Of a stretch of DNA of 64,000 bases, positions 57,692-64,000 are shown piece after piece. The number at the start of each line of letters is the position of its first letter. The stretch's first letter is position 1. The notes under the pieces were generated by a model. It did not search any database. It saw nothing but the letters and a program-made list of their open reading frames with translations, and was not told where the DNA came from. The translations under genes were made by a program, and so were the position numbers. The DNA is taken from assembly GCA_021527695.1 (NCBI GenBank), contig JAKFAO010000009.1:496001-560000 (forward strand), read 5' to 3'. Source of the DNA: Naematelia aurantialba (taxonomy: Eukaryota; Basidiomycota; Tremellomycetes; Tremellales; Naemateliaceae).

Positions 57692-59691
57692 TCAGACATC
57701 CCTGGCCGACGAGTTCTTAGAGTACATGAGCCACTGGTCGAGTGGGCACTCACCAGGACCCATCCGCCGTCGACGACGATGTTGGCGCCGTTGAGGTATC
57801 CCCCAGCAGGCGTGGCGAGCATCATGACGGGTCCTGCCATTTCCTCCCAAAGCCCCTCGCGGCTGCACGATCAGCGCGGTCCTGATGCGGCCGTTTCCAG
57901 CACGCTGCGTCTCCTGGAGAATCGTACATCCAACGACGGTGGAGCACTGCGAGCAACTCAAGCAGCACACTCACCCTTTGGGAATGTTCTTGGCCTGCTC
58001 TACGAGGATATCGTAGAGCTTGCCGTCGGTCGTGAGGGTGAGGCCAGAAGGGAACAGGCCGGGCGAGACCGAGTTGACGCGGATCTTGAATGGCTGCAGC
58101 CCGGCCGCCATGAGTTGCGTCAAGTGGGCCTCTGGCGATGTTAGCGTCAGCCGCTCCACGGCCAGCTCGAGCTCGTGCAATGCCAGTCCGACTCCAACCT
58201 TCTTACACTATACTCGCGGGGATACCACGTAACGATGATTAGACGTGACTAGACGTGACTAGACGTGACTAGACGTGACTAGACGTGACTAGACGTGACT
58301 AGACGTGACTAGACGTGACTAGCCGTGACTAGACGTGACTAGGGATGACTAGGGATGACGGAGGATTATGAGGGATGACAGGGACGACGAAGGATGACCA
58401 GGATGACAAGGATGACCAAGATAACAAGGATGACAAGGCACGACTCACCAGCAGCTTTGGACTGCGCATACGAGAACTCGCATACCGCGCGATTGAGAAA
58501 GGTGCTAGCGATCGACGTGATGTTGCAGATACTCGGGTCTGAGGACTTGACGAAGAGCGGGATAAACTTGACGCCGAGGAGGTAGGGCCCTGCAACGTGG
58601 ATGGCCGTCATGCCTGCAAAGTCCGCGCTGAAGTTGTCAGCGCTGCTTGGAGCACGTCGAGCCCAGTGGACCGGGGACGTCGGAGAGCTCACTCGTCCAC
58701 AGAGAATAGCTTCTGAGCGAGGGTCGTAGTGTCAGTCTGAGGGGTCAGTCGTCAATCACAACAGAAGCAACCACTCAGACAGCGAGATAACCAGACAGCC
58801 AGCCAGACAAATAGACAGCCAGAAAGCCACACAGTCACACAACAGACAACCAGGATCAGATCCGGACATCAGGCAAGGGCATCGTGAGTAGGTATGGTCA
58901 AGGCGGACGCGGCTTCAACAAAACTTTCGAAACTGACAAGGGACGATTGGTCCTTCCACCCCGCGGAGAACCCGGCATTGTTGACGAGGAAATCGAGCTG
59001 GGAGAGTCAGCGTCGATCCATGTTATTCATGACGCCTGCAAGGAGCTTGGTTGGGACTTGTGGCTTGGAGTTTTGCGCCCTGAGCCTCGGAGGCGGAGGG
59101 CTCTGTCCTGTGGACACGGGAGAGTATAAACCTACCCTATCGATGAGCTTCTCGCACTTGTCATAAAAGTCGATGATGCCGTGCTTGTTCGAAATGTCTG
59201 CTTGGACAGCAAGCACCTCGCCGCCGGACTTTTGTTGCGCGACAGCGGCGTTGATCTCGGCAGCGGCTGTGTGAAGCTGCTCCACCCGGCGGCCACAGAT
59301 AATCACCTGGACCCTCAGCGAGAATTCCACAGCGGGAGAGATGCAGATGACGACACGGTGCTAGACCATGCTTCTCAAGATGCAAAACATGTGCTCAGCG
59401 AATTCGTGGAAGGGGGGATTGTACCCCCCGGGAGTGGGGGGGGGGGGGTTGGCGAGGTTAGTCTCAGGAGGCCAGACAATGTATGGGGCTGGTACTGGTA
59501 GACCGGCGGCTAGTGTCGGCAGCGGCTAAACACCTACCTTTGCACCATTGATAGCCAAGGCCGTGGCCATACCTTTCCCAATCCCAGACCCACCGCCCGT
59601 AACGATGGCGACCTCGTCGTCAGCGACGTTGTACCGAGATGCCTACCTTGTCCTTGACTGAGAACAGCGTACTAGTCAGATACGACGACAT
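57692..59691 (-). CDS. Short-chain dehydrogenase/reductase (classical SDR)
   Basis: NAD(P)-dependent oxidoreductase. The ATG at 59689-59691 gives MSSYLTSTLFSVKDK, then after a 34-nt intron VAIVTGGGSGIGKGMATALA (TGxxxGxG cofactor motif). Next come VIICGRRVEQLHTAAAEINA, EVLAVQADISNKHGIIDFYD, ICNITSIASTFLNRA with catalytic Ser, and YAQSKAA with the catalytic Tyr and Lys. A 317-nt intron (58132-58448) carrying a decamer minisatellite is followed by EAHLTQLMAAGLQPFKIRVN and SVSPGLFPSGLTL. The last exons give REGLWEEMAGPVMMLATPAG, GANIVVDGGWVL and, after a 38-nt intron, NSSARDV with TGA at 57692-57694. The catalytic triad is intact. Sequence resembles fungal 3-oxoacyl-reductase-like or rhamnolipid-type SDRs, but the substrate is uncertain. 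Confidence 0.85.
58241..58360. repeat. Decamer minisatellite in an SDR intron
   Basis: Twelve head-to-tail 10-bp units in strict register. Eight are exactly AGACGTGACT (58241-58320), then AGCCGTGACT, AGACGTGACT and two degenerate AGGGATGAC(T/G) units. Looser GGATGAC-type repeats continue to about 58440. Confidence 0.95.
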
Positions 59692-60407
59692 GCTGATATC
59701 GATGTCGATTGGCAGAGTCACTATGAGAGATCAACTTGTGAGGAATCCGGGACGATAGAACAGGGTAAGAGGGTATGAACCTCTACACGTCTTATTGGAA
59801 TGGACGACCATGTGGGGACCTTGTGGCTAGGGTTGATTGCGAACCGGGCGGTCGGGGTGTGGTCGCCCAATCACCACTCACTAGCGGGATCACGCCGGGG
59901 GGCGCAAGTTGAACTCCTTTGGGAGCGGGCGAGACGACGCCCATCACAGCAGGAAACGCTCCGAGCTGTTCATTGATGGCTGTCCAGAGAGCAGCAGCTG
60001 AGCATGGCAAGGGGCGGAGAGGGGCGCGCAGGCGACTGCCTGATTGATCCGGAAGGGCGCTGTCGTCGACCGTCGTGCAGGTCGACCATGCTGCACCCTG
60101 GCAACACTCAAGGTGGGACTCGCATGTACCATAGACCTCCCTACGCCTTCACAGCACAGCATGGGCATGACAGTCGGGCTACTGCTCGTGCTGCAATGTC
60201 CATGAAGAGACCACTTGTTGAACCTCCGACGACTTTTGAGCCGCTCTCAGGGGAGATCAGTTTCAGGAACCGGGTTTCATCTGTCAAGTCACGTGATTAA
60301 CAATGGGATATTGTCCATAAATTCATTGAAAACTAATGCCCCTTGGAAGCATCCCGGATGGCAAAGTCGCTGTCTCTTTCTCTGTCATATTGTTGAAGAG
60401 TCACACC
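59692..60407. promoter_or_regulatory. Divergent intergenic region between the SDR gene and PRP46
   Basis: 716 bp between two divergent start codons. Short open frames here are GC-rich chance frames with no recognisable motif. A more A/T-rich patch at 60290-60340 precedes the PRP46 start. Confidence 0.45.
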
Positions 60408-62462
60408 ATGTCGACCTCGCTCATGCCGACGGACCACGCGGGACCGTCGAGTGCCCCGCTGCCGAGTCTGGCGGACCTCGTCAAGCGGAGCGCTAAGCGG
60501 ACGCGCGTGACCTATGGCCATGGAGACGCAGGCATAGATGACGGGCTGGAACGAGCGTGAGCGTTGTGCGGATGTGCATAGGTCATGCTGATCCGTGTAT
60601 CATAGGAACAAGATCAAGCTGGCTACAAAGCTTGCCCTGGAGTACAGGGACGTGCAGACTTTGCCACCGGTGCTTGCGGCACAACAGGCCGGACCTGCGG
60701 GTCCAAAACGGTCAGCAGCGCCAGCAGCAGGGCCGGCAGGTGCGGGCCCAGGAGTGAAATTGATTACGGGTCCAGAAGGGGCGTCGAGGAGGTACGTGGC
60801 TAAGAAGGATGTAGCTGATTGCAGCTCTTCGACGGGAGCAGCGCCGGCAGAACCCCGGGCACTGGTCAAGTTCCGACACCAGGAGGGGCTCGCAGCGGAA
60901 GGCGGTCACGGCGGCTCGAGGCTGTCGCAGGCGCTCATGCGGAAGAAGGAGGCGCGAGAGGTCAAGCCAGACTACCACGCACAGTGTATGTGTCTCCATT
61001 CTCCGCGCCTTCTTGGTGTTGTGGCAGATGGCCAATTTCGCAGAGCGGCACTGACAGTTTGTCCAGGGAAGCTGTCGCGCGTGATCTCGGGACACATGGG
61101 ATGGGTGCGTGCAGTGACCGTCGATCCATCGAACAAGTGGTTCGCGACCGGCGCTGGCGACCGAGTAGTCAAGATCTGGGATTTGGCCTCCGGGGAGCTC
61201 AAGCTTTCCCTCACGGGGCATATTTCGACGATTCGCGGTCTTGGCGTCTCGGACCGGCATCCGTATCTCTTCTCCTGTGCTGAAGATAAGGTGAATGGCC
61301 ACCATATCGATGCCATCTCCATGAGCGCTGATAAGAGTTTCGTAGATGGTCAAATGCTGGGACCTCGAGGTTAACAAGGTCATCCGGCATTACCACGGCC
61401 ACTACTCTGGCGTGTACTCTTTAGCGTAAGTCTGCGTTCCAGGACAGAGGCTAACGACAGTGTGCACCCCACACTCGATGTCCTGGTGACAGGTGGTCGC
61501 GACGCTAGTGTCAGAGTGAGTGACAGCTCCGTCTTGCCATACGTTCCAGAGACGTGAAATGTGAGATCGAAGCTGAAGGAACTAGGTATGGGATATGCGG
61601 ACACGAGCCAACATCTTCACTCTCACGGGTCATACGAGCACGGTCGGGGACGTCAAAACGCAAGAGTTGGACCCGCAGATCATATCGGGTAGCATGGACA
61701 GTACCGTCAGGTACGGCCTCGAGCGAGCGACGCTGACTTTCAGGCTGTGGGACCTGGCAGCTGGCAAATGCATGACCACCTTGACACATCACAAGAAGTC
61801 GGTGCGCGCGCTCGCCATCCATCCGACTGAATACAGCTTTGCGAGCGGCAGCGCAGGCGGCAACAAGTGAGCGATCTCTCAGTTTCCCGTTTCCCTTGTC
61901 ACTGCCCCTTTCCCTTGCCACTCCCGCTCCTCTTTGTCGGGCGCTGATGAGCGCAGCATCAAAAAGTGGAAGTGCCCCGAAGGGATATTCGTGCACAATT
62001 TCGTCGGTCACGAAGCAATCATCAACACCCTCGCTGTCAACGAGGATGGCGTCATGTTTTCCGGAGGTGAGCTCAAGCGACCGTGGCGCCTACCCTTGGA
62101 GCCATTTGGCTTTCGGAGCCTTGGATGATGGCGACGGAACGGGCTAACACGTTGTCTAGCCGATAATGGCACCATCACGATGTGGGACTACAAGACGGGC
62201 TTGCCGTTCCAGCATCTCAAGGATATTCCCCAGCCAGGCTCACTGGACGCCGAAGCGGTAAGTCTATGCGGTTATACTATGACATCCTTATGCCTTTATA
62301 CTCTCAAGTTCCGTGCTCTTACGCTCTTGTGGCATTGGCGCGGAAGAGAAGCACGGCTGATAAGCTCAGGGCGTGTTTTGCTCGACGTTCGACAAGACAG
62401 GGACGCGGCTTATCACGGGAGGAGCAGACAAGACGATCAAGGTGTATTCCGAGCAGGCGTAG
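60408..62462 (+). CDS. PRP46: Pre-mRNA-splicing factor Prp46 (PLRG1 family, WD40)
   Basis: Core component of the Prp19-associated complex in the spliceosome. The ATG at 60408 starts [15 protein letters not shown], then [15 protein letters not shown] and [20 protein letters not shown], the family's N-terminal region, with an Ala/Gly/Pro-rich linker. The seven-blade WD40 domain begins after [161 protein letters not shown] and [23 protein letters not shown] at 62460-62462. Every blade matches the PLRG1 pattern. Introns are frequent and often split blades; one (about 61866-61950) is C/T-rich. Confidence 0.94.
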
Positions 62463-62672
62463 GCAGCGTAGTCGATCGCATAGGAGATACAGTACAGATG
62501 AGCACTGCATGCATTCTTTCTGCATGTCTGGATGTCTGCAAGCCTACATGTCTGCATGTCGCGTGGGATTGGCGGGGCAGATACTAGTATGCACGAGATG
62601 CACGACATATCGAGCAAGCCCAGCAGTCACACATACGTCACGGCAAGAGCAAGAATGGAGATGCATCATGCA
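62463..62672. other. Convergent intergenic region with GCATGTCTG-like short repeats
   Basis: 210 bp between PRP46 and ADE13 stops. The words GCATGTCTG, ATGTCTGCA and related forms recur within 62500-62570, a loose direct repeat. Confidence 0.4.
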
Positions 62673-64000
62673 TTAGACAGATAGCTCTGCGCTCTTGACA
62701 TTGCGCAGATCCGCCTGGTACGGCTCGAGTGCGGGCTGTACCCACTCGCCAAGGAACTTGTCTACCTGCTCTGGCGCTCGTCCCACAAATGTCTTTGGGT
62801 CTAGGAGCTCGTCGAGCTGGCTCCAAATAGGCTCAAAGTAGGCGTCTTTCTTGACACGCTCAATGAGGTCGTTCTCCCCTCCTTGCTCCTTGACGACCGC
62901 GCCCGCCTGGTGCGACAAGACCCTGATTTTCTCGTGGCACTCCTGCCTGTCGCCACCGGCCTTCACGATCGCCATGATGATGTTTTCCGTAGCCATAAAG
63001 GGCAGCTCTTGTGCGATACGGCGGCCAATCACGTTGGGATACACCACGAGCCCTTCCGAGATATTTTGGAGTGTCGTGAGCAGGATATCGGCGGTCAAGA
63101 ACGCCTCGGGAATCGTCACGCGGCGGTTGGCGCTACAGTGGAGGCGCGTCAGCTTGGAATTTCGCAGTTTGGCAGGTCGGCTCACCTGTCGTCGAGGGTG
63201 CGCTCGAGCCACTGCACAGAAGAGGTCATGAGCGTGTTTTGGTAGATGACCATGAGGTGGCGGGCGAGAGAGCACGCGCGCTCGCACCGCATCGGATTGC
63301 GCTTGTACGCCATGGCCGAGCTGTGTGTGTCAACGAGAGTACATCGAAAACAAGGACGACGCAAGCTCCGCGCAGCAACTCACCTCCCGATTTGGTCCTT
63401 TTCGAATGGTTCCTCGACCTCTTTGAGATTGGCCAGCAGACGGACTGTCGTCAGCGTGGAATCAAGGGTAGACTTACTGTCCGTGGCAATTTTGTGAACA
63501 GTGGCGCCGAAGCTCGACAGCGGCCCGAGGACGTCGGCGTCGATTTTGCGCGAATACGTCTGGCCTGTCACGGGGTATGCGTAGGGGAAGCCAAATAGCT
63601 CAGTCACACGTGCATCGAGGGCTTCGACCTGATGTCCCAATCAGCGTCGCGTCAAACGGGATAAATGATGTGGCGATGCCGCATGCTGGTGCCAGTCCAG
63701 TGACAGTTACAGAGACAGTTCAGGGTACAGGCTGTTGTAGGGTGCTAGTGTACAAATACGCAAGTACAAATACGCACCTTGTCGTGGTCGCCGTCAAAGA
63801 GGGCCAAGAAACTAGCCTGGGTCCCCGTGGTGCCCTTGACTCCGCGGAAACCGAGATCAGATCTCGCGCGCTCGAGATTCCGCAAGTCCCATAGCAATTC
63901 CTGGATCCACAGCGTCGCACGCTTACCCACGGTCGTGAGCTGCGCGGGCTGGAAGTGCGTGAATCCCAAAGTGGGCAGGTCGCGGTACTTGGCTGCGAAT
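62673..64000 (-). CDS. ADE13: Adenylosuccinate lyase, 5' part outside window
   Basis: Catalyses two steps of purine synthesis: release of fumarate from SAICAR and from adenylosuccinate. The gene enters at the right edge in frame ([20 protein letters not shown]), continuing [39 protein letters not shown] and [20 protein letters not shown]. The superfamily signature near [20 protein letters not shown] (the flexible loop with the catalytic Ser) is present, split by introns. Then [40 protein letters not shown] and [20 protein letters not shown]. The C terminus ends VKSAELSV with the stop at 62673-62675. The N-terminal third lies beyond the window. Confidence 0.93.

Noticed and set aside
58241..58440. 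Possible CRISPR-like array
   Set aside because: The units are head-to-tail decamers without spacers and lie in a fungal intron. It is a minisatellite.
59792..60300. Small open frames in the SDR-PRP46 gap
   Set aside because: No motif, no splice logic and no family resemblance; a GC-rich sequence gives many chance frames.

Overview
The window is nuclear DNA from a GC-rich, compact, intron-dense fungal genome, most likely a basidiomycete yeast of the Tremellomycetes type. The evidence is: nearly every gene is split by short GT-AG introns (often 32-60 nt) with a CTRAC-like branch site a few bases before the acceptor; the genes are typical fungal housekeeping genes; and a Crypton-type tyrosine-recombinase element, a class known from Cryptococcus and other fungi, is present. 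There are no operons. Genes alternate strands with gaps of 20-700 bp, plus two larger gaps of about 2 kb. Exon structures were deduced by eye; gene ends and start codons were read directly, but not every internal splice site was resolved.

Layout. 1-5.5 kb: ER glucosidase I (GH63, runs off the left edge) and gamma-glutamyltranspeptidase. 5.5-7.5 kb: gene-poor stretch with two tandem-repeat blocks and coding-like debris. 7.5-13.5 kb: an atypical protein kinase and a BRCT/Myb-like (Rap1-like) protein. 13.7-18.6 kb: proteasome ATPase Rpt1 and a cytochrome P450. 18.6-20.4 kb: gap. 20.4-31 kb: exportin-T, a mitochondrial protein with a repeated presequence, an AFG1-type mitochondrial ATPase, and an NAD-dependent epimerase. 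31-37 kb: a full-length ABCC transporter. 37.4-40.4 kb: Crypton-like element with an apparently intact recombinase, followed by a Cys-rich nuclear-type protein of unknown function (40.5-41.6 kb). 42-52 kb: glutathione transferase, Upf3, glutaryl-CoA dehydrogenase, mitochondrial SAM carrier, mitochondrial EF-Tu, and a GCIP-family protein. 52-57.4 kb: TAF2 carrying three C-terminal bromodomains. 57.7-64 kb: short-chain dehydrogenase, Prp46 splicing factor, and adenylosuccinate lyase (runs off the right edge).

Working together: four genes act in mitochondria (AFG1, glutaryl-CoA dehydrogenase, SAM carrier, EF-Tu; the last two are divergently arranged and could share a promoter). Others serve RNA metabolism (Upf3, Prp46, exportin-T), transcription (TAF2), proteolysis (Rpt1) and ER glycan trimming. 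There is no sign of a metabolic gene cluster.

Most worth a second look: the Crypton-like element with its candidate 12-bp ends and GC-palindromes, the adjacent Cys-rich gene, microexons in the glutathione transferase and glutaryl-CoA dehydrogenase genes, the tandem duplication of the last codons of the latter gene inside a 57-bp intergenic space, the triple-bromodomain TAF2, and the BRCT-BRCT-Myb-Myb protein.
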